This document shows positions 25,297 through 33,198 of a DNA stretch of 45,346 nucleotides, piece after piece. The translations under genes and the position numbers were made by a program. How positions within the stretch are numbered: position 1 is the stretch's first letter; the number at the start of each line of letters is the position of its first letter. Under the pieces are notes generated by a model that was not told the DNA's origin, searched no databases, and saw only the letters and a program-made list of their open reading frames with translations. This DNA is from Bacteroidia bacterium (GTDB taxonomy: Bacteria; Bacteroidota; Bacteroidia; SpSt-205): contig JANZYW010000012.1 of NCBI GenBank assembly GCA_026413325.1, positions 1 through 45,346 on the forward strand. The letters run 5' to 3'.

Positions 25297-26198
25297 GGCA
25301 TTTTTTGTCTTTTGAGAAGATACTTTCTCAAGGGGGAAAAAAAGTTCTCCGCTATATCGACCTCGACCCAGTCTATGCGATGCTTATAGCAGAAGTTTTT
25401 TAGTTTCTCCTCCCATCTCTGAAAGAAGTCTCGGTATATTGCTTGGATCTCAAGCGGATGGATTTTTACCGCCCTTTGAGTCTCGACATCTATAAGTCGG
25501 AGAGGTTCAAGTGGGAGTTCAAATCGTTTCTCTGATCTTTCTTCCCAGATGCGGAAGAAAAGGATTTCATGTCCCCGGTAGTGTAGATGGGCCAGGGCCT
25601 GCTGGAAAGAGTGTTCTTCTGAAGGATCAACGAAACCATCGCTGAGGAGGAGCAGAAGGCTTCTCCGCTTGAGTTTTTCAGCTAAGGTGTGGAGGGTAGT
25701 GGGTAGAAGAGAGAGGCGAGGAGCTGAGGGAGCATTTCGGAGCGGTTCCATTTCCATGAGGAGCCGTCTAAGCCACGAGCGTCGGGAGCGGGCGGGGAGA
25801 GCGGTGTGAATCTGTTCGTCAAATAGGTAGAGACCGACGGCGTCTCTTTGCTGCAATAACAGATAAGCAAGAGCAGCACCGAGGAAGAGAGCATAATCTA
25901 ACTTGGTATGGGTAGATTTCAGGGGGTATCGCATCGAGCCGCTCGTGTCTATCAAGAGATAGGCTTGTAGATTAGTTTCTTCTTCGTATCGGCGGACGTA
26001 TAGCCTTTCTGTCCGTGCAAACACCCGCCAGTCGATCTGGTCAGGGGTATCTCCTGGTTGGTAGGGACGGTATTCCGAGAACTCGACCGAGAAACCTTGA
26101 TAAGGGCTTCGGTGGAGCCCTACGAGGAATCCTTCTACGATCTGCCGAGCGATAAACTCTAAATTCTCGAGCTGAGCTGCTTCTTCTGGTCGGATCAC
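25293..26198 (-). CDS. DUF58/vWA-like protein
   Basis: The 301-residue protein has the DUF58 signature in its first 75 residues (SPYQGFSVEFSEYRPYQPGD, then IDWRVFARTERLYVRRYEEE). A von Willebrand A-like domain follows, with a MIDAS-type LLIDTSGSMRYP at about 82-93 and LLLLLSDGFVDP. It has no membrane segment. In Bacteroidota such proteins usually occur with a MoxR ATPase and BatA/BatB proteins; none is seen here. Function is unknown, possibly in assembly of membrane or periplasmic complexes. It is coupled at both ends by 4-base overlaps. Confidence 0.9.
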   Translation of the reverse strand: MIRPEEAAQLENLEFIARQIVEGFLVGLHRSPYQGFSVEFSEYRPYQPGDTPDQIDWRVFARTERLYVRRYEEETNLQAYLLIDTSGSMRYPLKSTHTKLDYALFLGAALAYLLLQQRDAVGLYLFDEQIHTALPARSRRSWLRRLLMEMEPLRNAPSAPRLSLLPTTLHTLAEKLKRRSLLLLLSDGFVDPSEEHSFQQALAHLHYRGHEILFFRIWEERSEKRFELPLEPLRLIDVETQRAVKIHPLEIQAIYRDFFQRWEEKLKNFCYKHRIDWVEVDIAENFFSPLRKYLLKRQKMP

Positions 26199-26836
26199 AG
26201 ATCGTCACCGAAATCTAACTCATCCAGTTCAATGTCTTCTTCTGGCATGAGCTCCTCCTCTGGAATATCCATGAGTGAATCTAAGTCCTCCTCTAAAGGT
26301 TCCTCTAAAGCAGGGCTGGAAGACTCAGGGGGTAAAAGCGCATCGGAAGGAAGCTCTAATATCTCGAGAGCTGTTGTATCGATCTGAGAAAGTGTGCCTT
26401 CAGAGACTCCCCCAGGAGGGGCGAGCTTTTGAGCGCGGTGTCTGAGAGAAGCGATAGTAGGATGCTGGGCATCCATTATATACGCCCGGACTCGCCCTAA
26501 GAGCAACCGCGACTGTCGAGGGGGGGTAATGGTGAGCACATAGATTCCCGCTTGGCGGAAAGCGATTTTACCTCTATAGAGATTTTTATCATTTTTGGTG
26601 CGAAACACTGCAAAGGTGCCGTGGAGCCTATCAATAGTGCGGAGAGATACCCAAAGCGTATCCCATTCTGCTGGTTGCCTGAGTTTGATCTCTATCCAGG
26701 TGTAAAGGGTTGGATTGCGCAAATGAAATGCCGTATCAATCCGCAGGAGGCCGGCTTGAGGAGAAAAATCTGCTCCGAGGCGCACTCGGGTCTGGCCGAA
26801 CAAAAGCAAAAAAGCGGCGATCCCCACCCATTGCAT
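26195..26836 (-). CDS. secreted protein with acidic C-terminal tail
   Basis: ATG 26836 gives 213 residues beginning with a signal peptide, MQWVGIAAFLLLFG, cleaved before QT. An upstream ATG at 26854 would lie before the promoter box. Residues 20-125 look like a single β-sandwich domain. From about 165 on, the chain is very acidic (EEPLEEDLDSLMDIPEEELMP, then DELDFGDDL). It starts an operon with the DUF58 gene and ispE. No family was recognised; the DUF58 linkage suggests a periplasmic partner of that protein. Confidence 0.7.
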   Translation of the reverse strand: MQWVGIAAFLLLFGQTRVRLGADFSPQAGLLRIDTAFHLRNPTLYTWIEIKLRQPAEWDTLWVSLRTIDRLHGTFAVFRTKNDKNLYRGKIAFRQAGIYVLTITPPRQSRLLLGRVRAYIMDAQHPTIASLRHRAQKLAPPGGVSEGTLSQIDTTALEILELPSDALLPPESSSPALEEPLEEDLDSLMDIPEEELMPEEDIELDELDFGDDL

Positions 26837-26841
26837 CTGGC

Positions 26842-26849
26842 CAAATATA
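26842..26849 (-). promoter_or_regulatory. -7 promoter box of the 26195-26836 / DUF58 / ispE unit
   Basis: TATATTTG on the minus strand, 5 nt before ATG 26836 and just after the lgt stop. Confidence 0.65.
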
Positions 26850-26857
26850 CGCACGGT

Positions 26858-27637
26858 TTACTTTCTTCGAAATAAAAGATATAGGCCTATCAAGAAGAAC
26901 GGTATGCTGAGAATCTGCCCCATATTTAGAGGGAGACCTAAGTAAAAAGCCTCCTGTGGTTCTTTTACCCACTCTACCACCCATCGCCAGCCAAAGACCC
27001 ATATCAGAAAGAGTCCTAAGGGCCAGCCTGCTGGCTTCGCTTCATATCTTCCTCTTCGGTAGAGAATCAGTAAGAGACCAAATAACACGGCATAGAGGCT
27101 TGCTTCATAGAGTTGAGTGGGATGTCGGGGATGGGGATCGACCCTCTCAAAGATGAACGCCCAAGGGACAGTCGTGATCTTTCCGAAGATTTCCGAGTTG
27201 AAAAGATTTCCCAACCGAATCAAAGTAGCAGTTAAGGCAGTAGGTATAGCCAATCTATCTGCAAGCCAAAGAAAGGGCTGGTCCGCCTTCTTTCGAGTAT
27301 AAAGATACAAGGCAATCAAGACGCCTATCGTCCCTCCGTGGCTGGCTAGTCCCCCTTCCCATACCTTGACGATATCGAGCGGATTTGCAAGGTAGTAGCT
27401 CGGCTCATAAAAGAAACAATGTCCTAAACGAGCACCTACGACCGTCCCTATAAGGATGTACCATAAGAGGGTGTCCAAGTCTTTCTCTGGACGACCTTCT
27501 CGGCGGTATATCCCTCGCATGAGATAGAATCCGATAAAAAAACCCAATGCGAAAAGGAGGCCATACCATCGCAGGGCGATGGGGCCTATCCGAAGTATTT
27601 CAGGTGAGATGTTCCAGTTTACGTAGGTCCAGATCAT
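26858..27637 (-). CDS. lgt: prolipoprotein diacylglyceryl transferase
   Basis: The 259-residue polytopic membrane protein has the Lgt features LASHGGTIGVLIALYLY (the HGG signature), RLGNLFNSEIFG and HPTQLYEA. It moves diacylglycerol from phosphatidylglycerol to the lipobox Cys of preprolipoproteins, such as the protease at 142-960. ATG 27637 overlaps the lipase stop as ATGA; an upstream start at 27658 is less likely. It is expressed from the lipase promoter. Confidence 0.95.
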   Translation of the reverse strand: MIWTYVNWNISPEILRIGPIALRWYGLLFALGFFIGFYLMRGIYRREGRPEKDLDTLLWYILIGTVVGARLGHCFFYEPSYYLANPLDIVKVWEGGLASHGGTIGVLIALYLYTRKKADQPFLWLADRLAIPTALTATLIRLGNLFNSEIFGKITTVPWAFIFERVDPHPRHPTQLYEASLYAVLFGLLLILYRRGRYEAKPAGWPLGLFLIWVFGWRWVVEWVKEPQEAFYLGLPLNMGQILSIPFFLIGLYLLFRRK

Positions 27638-28470
27638 AGCTGATGGAGAAAGTGCCAAATATCTTGGAAAACCTGTTCTCTGAAAGTTTCTTGTAAAGGC
27701 TCATGATAGCCCTCCGGATAGGTGACGAGCGTTTTATCTGAAGCGGGGAGAAGCTCATACAGCCGTTGGGTCGCTTTGCTATCGCAGATAGGGTCGTCTT
27801 CTGGTAGGAGAAAGAGATACTTCCCCTCATTCAGGAGAGGGAGTTCTTGCCATAGGAGGATTTGAGCTTGCTGGACCGCAGCAAACCAGCCAGCCGTAGC
27901 AGTTCTAAAAATCATGGGATCTTCTGAATAGGCTTTTACTTTTTCTGGGTCGTGACTAAGTTGACTGGGTTGGAGACCGGAAGGCAAACTCAGAGTAGGA
28001 AACAATCGAGCTGCAACTTGGCCGAGAGCTTTTTTCCAAGCGGGGACTTCCAATCGCAGTTGGACAAGAGGGGCACTGAGAATCGTCGCAGCCGGTTTCC
28101 ATAACGCTGCATACTTCTGACGATAGCGCAAAGCGATGAGTCCTCCCAAGGAATGCCCAAAGAGAACGACCGGGACGGGTAGTTTCTCTCTCCAGTGGGT
28201 CCAGACAGCCGTTAAGTCGTATAAGTACTCCTCTACATCTGTGATAAAGCCTCTTCTACCAGTGGAGCGTCCATGCCCTCGTAAATCCCAGGCTAAACTT
28301 CCCCATCCTCTTTCACCGAGAAAGCGAATAACTTCTGCATAACGCTCACTATGTTCTGCATAACCATGCACCCAAACTATACTGCCTCGTGCGACCGGTT
28401 TGGGGGGATACCAGGCTGTGTAGAGTCTCTCTCCCTGGTATCCAGCGATGGTATGGGCATGAAACTCCAT
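27634..28470 (-). CDS. α/β-hydrolase, monoacylglycerol lipase-like
   Basis: The 278-residue protein starts MEFHAHTIAGYQGERLYTAW at ATG 28470, exactly 4 nt after a -7 box; the frame is open upstream, but not used. It has the oxyanion-side motif VWVHGYAEHSERYAEV and DLRGHGRSTGRRGF. The nucleophile Ser lies in LFGHSLGGLIAL, Asp in LLPEDDPIC and His in PEGYHEPLQE. This is the pattern of serine aminopeptidase-like/monoglyceride lipases, which release fatty acids from monoacylglycerol or lysophospholipid. No signal peptide is present. Confidence 0.88.
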   Translation of the reverse strand: MEFHAHTIAGYQGERLYTAWYPPKPVARGSIVWVHGYAEHSERYAEVIRFLGERGWGSLAWDLRGHGRSTGRRGFITDVEEYLYDLTAVWTHWREKLPVPVVLFGHSLGGLIALRYRQKYAALWKPAATILSAPLVQLRLEVPAWKKALGQVAARLFPTLSLPSGLQPSQLSHDPEKVKAYSEDPMIFRTATAGWFAAVQQAQILLWQELPLLNEGKYLFLLPEDDPICDSKATQRLYELLPASDKTLVTYPEGYHEPLQETFREQVFQDIWHFLHQL

Positions 28471-28474
28471 AGCG

Positions 28475-28482
28475 CAAAGGTA
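28475..28482 (-). promoter_or_regulatory. -7 promoter box of the lipase/lgt unit
   Basis: TACCTTTG on the minus strand lies 4 nt before ATG 28470. TTTG at 28505-28502 (-33) has a 19-nt spacer measured from TTG. This is the best full promoter in the window. Confidence 0.75.
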
Positions 28483-28511
28483 GTATGTGACTTTTGCCAG
28501 CCAAAGGAGAT

Positions 28512-29726
28512 TCACTCGTATCGTAGCGCCTCTACAGGATTGAGCTGCGATGCCTCCTGAGCCGGTTGATACCCCGCCAATAACCCGACACAAGCACTCA
28601 GGCTCACAGCTATTATTACCCATTTCCAAGGCATTACGAAGGAGCTTCCAATGAGCCAAGCTACCCCATTCCCAATAGCTATCCCCAGTAAAATGCCTAT
28701 AGCTCCTCCTAAAATGGCAATAACCAGTGCTTCGGATAGGAACTGAAGTCGAATATCTCTTCTTGTTGCACCTATTGCCATTCTCAGACCTATCTCATGG
28801 GTACGCTCTTTCACGATCACGAGGAGGATATTCATGAGGCTCAGCGTGGCTCCAAATAGGGTGATGAGGCTGATCCCGAGCGTGGTCCAGGTGACAATCT
28901 GAAGCTGGTCCAGGACGAAATCAGCCAGCTGCTCACCGCGGAAAAGATGAAAAGCATCGGCATCCTTTGGGCGTAGCTGTCGCAGTGCCCGTAGAAGAGG
29001 ACGGGCCGCTTGCATAGCGGCTGGTACCTCCTGCACAGAGGGGGCCCCTACATATAAACTAAACTCGGACTGAGCCGCCCGGGTGAGCGCCACACTCCAG
29101 GGGATAAAACATTCTACATCCAAGTTCATTCCGAAGAGTCCTCCTCTTTTCTTAAGGACTCCGATGACTCGATAATAACTCTCTCCTACTCGTATCCACT
29201 TTCCTATGGATGATTCTTTTGGGAAAAGGTATGCTGCAATGTCAAATCCGATAACTATAACGGGTATTTTTTTCTTTACTTCTTCTTTATTAAAGAATCG
29301 ACCCTCCTTAAGGGAGAGCTCTTGTATCTGAAAGTACGCAGGGTCTACGCCGAAAACCCGTAGCTGTGTGGGAGTTTTTCGTCCTTGGTATTCCGCCTGA
29401 GCAGAGGGGGTGAGGAGAATATGTCGAGAGATGCGAGCGCCGGGATAATTGTACTGCTGTTCGAAGGCTTCTGTCTCCCACAGCCGAAGGCCTTTTTGCT
29501 TTCCCCAGGAGCTTTTTCTGCGACCGATTTGAATGGTCACTTCTCCTCCAGTGATAACGAAAGTTTGAGTTCCTAAGCCTGCCAGGTCCTTTGCTATGAA
29601 GCCCCGCAGGGCCTCAAGGGTAGTGAGGATGCCAACCAGTGCAGTGATGCCAAAAGCGAGAATGGTCAAGGTGAGGATAGCCCGCAGCCGATATTCCCAC
29701 AGGGCCTTCAGGGCCTCTCGGATCAT
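28512..29726 (-). CDS. MacB/FtsX-type ABC transporter permease
   Basis: The 404-residue protein has an N-terminal membrane segment (about 17-38) and a periplasmic MacB-PCD-like domain (about 45-270). Three C-terminal segments form an FtsX fold, with VKERTHEIGLRMAIGATRRDIRLQFLSEALVIA between segments 2 and 3. It is a type VII ABC permease; such proteins couple cytosolic ATP hydrolysis to work in the periplasm, for example lipid, lipoprotein or peptide handling. The ATPase partner is not next to it. It overlaps purD by 4 bases. Confidence 0.9.
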   Translation of the reverse strand: MIREALKALWEYRLRAILTLTILAFGITALVGILTTLEALRGFIAKDLAGLGTQTFVITGGEVTIQIGRRKSSWGKQKGLRLWETEAFEQQYNYPGARISRHILLTPSAQAEYQGRKTPTQLRVFGVDPAYFQIQELSLKEGRFFNKEEVKKKIPVIVIGFDIAAYLFPKESSIGKWIRVGESYYRVIGVLKKRGGLFGMNLDVECFIPWSVALTRAAQSEFSLYVGAPSVQEVPAAMQAARPLLRALRQLRPKDADAFHLFRGEQLADFVLDQLQIVTWTTLGISLITLFGATLSLMNILLVIVKERTHEIGLRMAIGATRRDIRLQFLSEALVIAILGGAIGILLGIAIGNGVAWLIGSSFVMPWKWVIIAVSLSACVGLLAGYQPAQEASQLNPVEALRYE

Positions 29727-30994
29727 GAAGCGGCGATATCAGTTCGATAGTATCTCCCCTCGAAAGGAAGCTGTTCGAGACCTTCATAGGCTCTTTTTCG
29801 AGCCTCTGCGAGGGTATCCCCCAGTCCGACTAACGTATAGGTGCGTCCTCCTGTAGGAAGGAGAGTTCTATTTCCAGCAGAGGCCACTCCGGCCCAATAC
29901 ACGTATGTTTTTTCTTGGAGGCGCGAGCCTCCTTCTTCGAGAGGAGGCAAGTGTAGGGGCCCCCCCTGCTGCGGAGTTTCGGGGTAGCCGGCGGTGGCGG
30001 TTACGACCCCTACAGCGTATCCTTCATGGGTCCGAGGCTTCAGCTCACTCAGTTTTTGGATGCGATAGTAATACAAGAGTTCGTCCATTTCGATAGCTAA
30101 TAAGGGAAGGATGACCTGTGCTTCGGGATCTCCGAGTCGCACATTGTACTCCAATACATAGGGTTCGCCTGCGACTTTCATGAGGCCGAGATACAGAAAG
30201 CCATGGTAAGGAGTTCCTGCCTTTTTTAGGGTGGAAAGAGTGGGTTCGATGATGCGCTCTTGAACGAGGGCGAGCCATTCGGGGCTGTCTACTGGGGCAT
30301 ATACTCCCATGCCCCCAGTATTAGGTCCTTGGTCCCCATTTAGCAAGCGCTTATAGTCTTTTGCAGGGGGGAGGAGCATATATCCCTTTCCATCTGCCAG
30401 GAGGAAAACGGAGCGCTCTTCCCCTTCCAGGAACTCTTCGATTAGGAGAGTTTGACCCGCCCCATCGAATCGCTCTCCTCTGAGACAGCTGCGGGCAAAA
30501 GAGAGGGCTTCTTCGACAGAAGTCGCAACTAATACTCCTTTTCCACCCGCTAAGCCACTGGCTTTCAGTACTATAGGATAAGAAGCACCTCGTAAGTATG
30601 CTTCTGCTTCTGCCTGGCGAGCCTGGTCGAAAATCATAGCTGCTGCTGTGGGGATACCGGCTGACTCCAAGAACTGTTTGGCCTTTGCTTTGCTGGCTTC
30701 AAGGAAACTCAGTTTCTGTGGAGGACCGATGACAGTGCTTAGGTCGTGAAGGTCGTCGAAGATCCCTCTGGCAAGCGGGAGCTCTGGTCCGATGATGACG
30801 TAGTCGATTTTTTGGAGCTTTATGAAATCTCGCAAAGCAGCGATGTGATCTTCTTGGATAGGTACCCTTTCAATGGGAGGGAGCATTCCCGCATTTCCAG
30901 GAGCGACGAAAACTTGGAGCCTGCCTGTACGCAAAGCCTTATGAGCTAAGGCATGTTCTCTCCCCCCTCTGCCCACAATCAGGACTTTTTCCAT
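29723..30994 (-). CDS. purD: phosphoribosylamine-glycine ligase
   Basis: The 423-residue protein opens with MEKVLIVGRGGREHALAHKA. It has the ATP-grasp region IVLKASGLAGGKGVLVATSVEEA, GEERSVFLLADGKGY, KRLLNGDQGPNTGGMGVY, and a C-terminal NVRLGDPEAQVILPLL. It joins glycine to phosphoribosylamine in purine synthesis. A -7 box lies 5 nt before the ATG. It drives an operon with the permease gene. Confidence 0.97.
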   Translation of the reverse strand: MEKVLIVGRGGREHALAHKALRTGRLQVFVAPGNAGMLPPIERVPIQEDHIAALRDFIKLQKIDYVIIGPELPLARGIFDDLHDLSTVIGPPQKLSFLEASKAKAKQFLESAGIPTAAAMIFDQARQAEAEAYLRGASYPIVLKASGLAGGKGVLVATSVEEALSFARSCLRGERFDGAGQTLLIEEFLEGEERSVFLLADGKGYMLLPPAKDYKRLLNGDQGPNTGGMGVYAPVDSPEWLALVQERIIEPTLSTLKKAGTPYHGFLYLGLMKVAGEPYVLEYNVRLGDPEAQVILPLLAIEMDELLYYYRIQKLSELKPRTHEGYAVGVVTATAGYPETPQQGGPLHLPPLEEGGSRLQEKTYVYWAGVASAGNRTLLPTGGRTYTLVGLGDTLAEARKRAYEGLEQLPFEGRYYRTDIAAS

Positions 30995-30999
30995 CGGGG

Positions 31000-31007
31000 C
31001 AAAGTTA
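31000..31007 (-). promoter_or_regulatory. -7 promoter box of purD
   Basis: TAACTTTG on the minus strand, 5 nt before the ATG. Confidence 0.65.
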
Positions 31008-31023
31008 CCTCGATATCTAAAGC

Positions 31024-31066
31024 AAAAACCCCCGGGGACTCTACCCGAAGGGAATCAACCCGGGGG
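31024..31066 (-). terminator. intrinsic terminator between paaD and purD
   Basis: On the minus strand, CCCCCGGG (31066-31059) pairs perfectly with CCCGGGGG (31036-31029), and is followed at once by TTTTT (31028-31024). The 22-nt loop holds a small CCCTTCGGG hairpin. It could end the paa operon, or the short transcript from the box at 31093-31086. Confidence 0.85.
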
Positions 31067-31081
31067 CCTCTCTGCTGGGCT
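31024..31081 (-). ncRNA. candidate small RNA or leader
   Basis: The predicted transcript starts around 31081, some 5 nt after the -7 box, and ends at the T-run at 31024. It is mostly one GC-rich hairpin with a nested UUCG-type loop. It would be a short independent RNA, since purD has its own promoter further downstream. Alternatively the box is fortuitous and this is only the paa operon terminator. Confidence 0.35.
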
Positions 31082-31085
31082 GCTA

Positions 31086-31093
31086 CAAAGGTA
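31086..31093 (-). promoter_or_regulatory. -7 promoter box upstream of the terminator (possible small RNA)
   Basis: TACCTTTG on the minus strand; a TTG at 31118-31116 gives a 22-nt spacer. There is no start codon with a useful frame before the terminator at 31066-31024, so the product would be an RNA of about 60 nt. Confidence 0.5.
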
Positions 31094-31187
31094 GAAAGTT
31101 TTTCTCCAACAAAAGCAAGTATTCCCTTCCGCTACACCTGAGTCGTGAGGATGAAAGGTTGAAAAGGCACTTTCGATGCTTGAGTGG

Positions 31188-31667
31188 TTAGATGGGGGGC
31201 TTGAAAAGTTCGAAAGCTTCGCCACAGGTGTGACAACGGAAGAGGGCCCGACAGGCAGTAGGGCCGAAAGGAGAGATCAGGCTTACCGCTTCGGAGGAGC
31301 ATCTCGGACAATGTACGTGAGATAATATTTCGGCTGGGTCCGAAGAAAGGTGGGTGGGCAAAGCAAAACCTGCTTTGCGGAGCCCTTCCCATCCTTCTGG
31401 AGTCATGTCCTCAGGACGCCACGGACGGCGATAGCTGACTTGTACCACCGCTTCTATACCGTGGTCTTGCATCTTTCTTTGGATTTGTTCTTGCAGGAGG
31501 GTGATGGCAGGGCATCCTGCGAAGGTGGGGATGAGTTCTATATATGCCTTCTTGTCCTCGAGATGAATTTCCCCGATCATGCCCATGTCCACGACCGATA
31601 CGTGGGGTATTTCAGGGTCTGGAATGGTTTTTAGCCATCCTCGGATGGTTTCAACGGAGGGTGTCAT
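31188..31667 (-). CDS. paaD: phenylacetyl-CoA epoxidase subunit PaaD
   Basis: The 159-residue protein has an N-terminal MIP18/DUF59-type domain (PDPEIPHVSVVDMGMIGEI, then TFAGCPAI) and a C-terminal zinc-ribbon-like Cys cluster (HCPRC, then CRALFRCHTC). This is the PaaD/PaaJ layout. PaaD is thought to mature the metal centre of the epoxidase. ATG 31667 or 31682 both overlap the arsC end. It is the last gene of the operon; the reductase gene paaE is not seen. Confidence 0.9.
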   Translation of the reverse strand: MTPSVETIRGWLKTIPDPEIPHVSVVDMGMIGEIHLEDKKAYIELIPTFAGCPAITLLQEQIQRKMQDHGIEAVVQVSYRRPWRPEDMTPEGWEGLRKAGFALPTHLSSDPAEILSHVHCPRCSSEAVSLISPFGPTACRALFRCHTCGEAFELFKPPI

Positions 31668-32055
31668 GTAGTGCTTCTGCAAACTGCTGGGCCCACTTTT
31701 TTATTGCATCGCGGACTTGTCGGAAGGTGGAGATATCCCCTTTGGAAGGGTCGATGAAGCTAACATGCAAGTTATGTTGAGCTGGTAAGTGAGGACAGGC
31801 TTCTTTCGCGTGGTCGCATACCGTGATGACATAGTCCCACTTTTCATGAATGTACTTTTCTATGGGGTCTGAGGTGTGGTGGCGGAGGGAGATTCCTTCC
31901 TCTTCCATGACAGTGAGGGTGTGGGGATGGATGCCCCGAGGCTCAGTACCTGCACTTTTGACGGAAGCCTTGTCTTTGAGGAAGTGCTGTAAATATGCCT
32001 CAGCCATCTGACTGCGGGCGCTATTATGTGTACATAGGACAAGTATCTTTACCAT
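31651..32055 (-). CDS. arsC: thioredoxin-type arsenate reductase
   Basis: The 134-residue protein has the LMW-phosphatase-like P-loop CTHNSARS with nucleophile Cys8, and the redox pair Cys80 and Cys87 (VCDHAKEAC). The spacing is the same as in Gram-positive-type ArsC, and the FIDPSKGD segment carries the general-acid Asp. All catalytic parts for thioredoxin-coupled reduction of arsenate to arsenite are present. It overlaps paaC by 7 bases and paaD by 17-32, so it is co-translated with the paa genes. No arsR, arsB or acr3 is nearby. A protein tyrosine phosphatase-like role is possible but less likely given the Cys triad. Confidence 0.9.
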   Translation of the reverse strand: MVKILVLCTHNSARSQMAEAYLQHFLKDKASVKSAGTEPRGIHPHTLTVMEEEGISLRHHTSDPIEKYIHEKWDYVITVCDHAKEACPHLPAQHNLHVSFIDPSKGDISTFRQVRDAIKKWAQQFAEALHDTLR

Positions 32056-32813
32056 TCGGCTTCAGGTTCAGAAGCAGATACTTCGGTGAGCTCCTGTAGA
32101 AGGGATTCGAAGAAGGGGCTTCGGTGTCCTTGACGTCCTCCTCTAACGGCCAATAGTGTCTCTTCGGTGGGGGGGGACAGCCACAGATTTGTTTCTTCCA
32201 AGATAGGTTGGATGAGATTCACCCATTTCTCCCGGAGCGAAGCAGAGGGAGCTATCCAGCCAGCTTCGACCATTTCTGTTTCCATAGGCATTGGTTCAAA
32301 AAGGGCCCATGCGTAAGGCCAGAGCTGTTGCATAGCACTTCTGAGCCTCAGATGCGCCTCTTCGGTCGAATGGCCCAGCCGTTGGATCCAAGTGGTAGCA
32401 TGGAGCCAGTGGTATTTTTCCTCGCGAAGGAGGCGGTCCGCTAAGCCTGCCAGTGGATCATAAGTTCCCTCACGCAGTGCCTGGAGGCGTACTTGCTCTG
32501 CGGCATCATAGAGAAAGTGTCGCATGAGGGCTACGGCATAGTCATAATCGAAGTTGGGTAGCTCAACCAGATGGGCGCATCGAAAGGCCGAGGCTTTCCG
32601 CTTGAAGGCGTATTCATCGGGTGTTGAGAGCCCAAGGTCCGTGAGAAGCTGATAATAAGCTTGTGCATGGCCTGTTTCATCCTGGGCGATGGAAGCAAAT
32701 GCAATGTCTTCCTCCAGGATGGGCCCCAGTCCTATCCATTCTGCGTGGCGATGCCCCATGATCAAGTCGTCGTCTGCCAGAGAGAGGACAAGAATTTCTA
32801 ATGCTTCTATCAT
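32049..32813 (-). CDS. paaC: phenylacetyl-CoA epoxidase subunit PaaC
   Basis: The 254-residue, all-helical ferritin-like protein has the PaaC signature LADDDLIMGHRHAEW, IAQDETGHAQAYYQLL and EEKYHWLHATTWIQRLG. PaaC pairs with PaaA as the non-catalytic structural subunit. The start overlaps paaB by 4 bases. Confidence 0.95.
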   Translation of the reverse strand: MIEALEILVLSLADDDLIMGHRHAEWIGLGPILEEDIAFASIAQDETGHAQAYYQLLTDLGLSTPDEYAFKRKASAFRCAHLVELPNFDYDYAVALMRHFLYDAAEQVRLQALREGTYDPLAGLADRLLREEKYHWLHATTWIQRLGHSTEEAHLRLRSAMQQLWPYAWALFEPMPMETEMVEAGWIAPSASLREKWVNLIQPILEETNLWLSPPTEETLLAVRGGRQGHRSPFFESLLQELTEVSASEPEAEW

Positions 32814-33196
32814 GAGGATGAGGTGGGTGTGAGGCGATCTCGGTATTTTTCCAAGCGTTCTCGGGTGTGCAGGTACCCCTGCGGTTCTCTGTAGGTTTTG
32901 TCAGTAGCGGGTTGAAAGAGGTCCTCGTCTTCAGGGCTGGTCCAGTGAATAGCCTCAGTTGGGACGACCCAGAGAGCTACACACTGGCTTCTGCGAGCGT
33001 ATTGTTCTTTTGCAAGAAGGAGGGCGATTTCTGGATTAGGGGCATGCAAAGAGCCCACATGTTGGGCGTGGCTTCCGCGTGTGCGCTGTACGAACACTTC
33101 ATAGGTGGGCCAGTGCTCCAGCGCTTGGAGGGGGGAATCAGGAAGCTGCCACAGCTCAGGTTCTGCCCGTCGAATGCGAGGGTCTAAAGAGGACAT
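32810..33196 (-). CDS. paaB: phenylacetyl-CoA epoxidase subunit PaaB
   Basis: The 128-residue protein contains WPTYEVFVQRTRGSHAQHVGS and LHAPNPEIALLLAKEQYARR, then CVALWVVPTEAIHW, which match PaaB. It has a longer N-terminus than the roughly 95-residue E. coli protein. ATG 33196 lies 2 bases after the paaA stop; an upstream start at 33256 is unlikely. PaaB is needed to hold the complex with its reductase. Confidence 0.93.
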   Translation of the reverse strand: MSSLDPRIRRAEPELWQLPDSPLQALEHWPTYEVFVQRTRGSHAQHVGSLHAPNPEIALLLAKEQYARRSQCVALWVVPTEAIHWTSPEDEDLFQPATDKTYREPQGYLHTRERLEKYRDRLTPTSSS

Positions 33197-33198
33197 GA

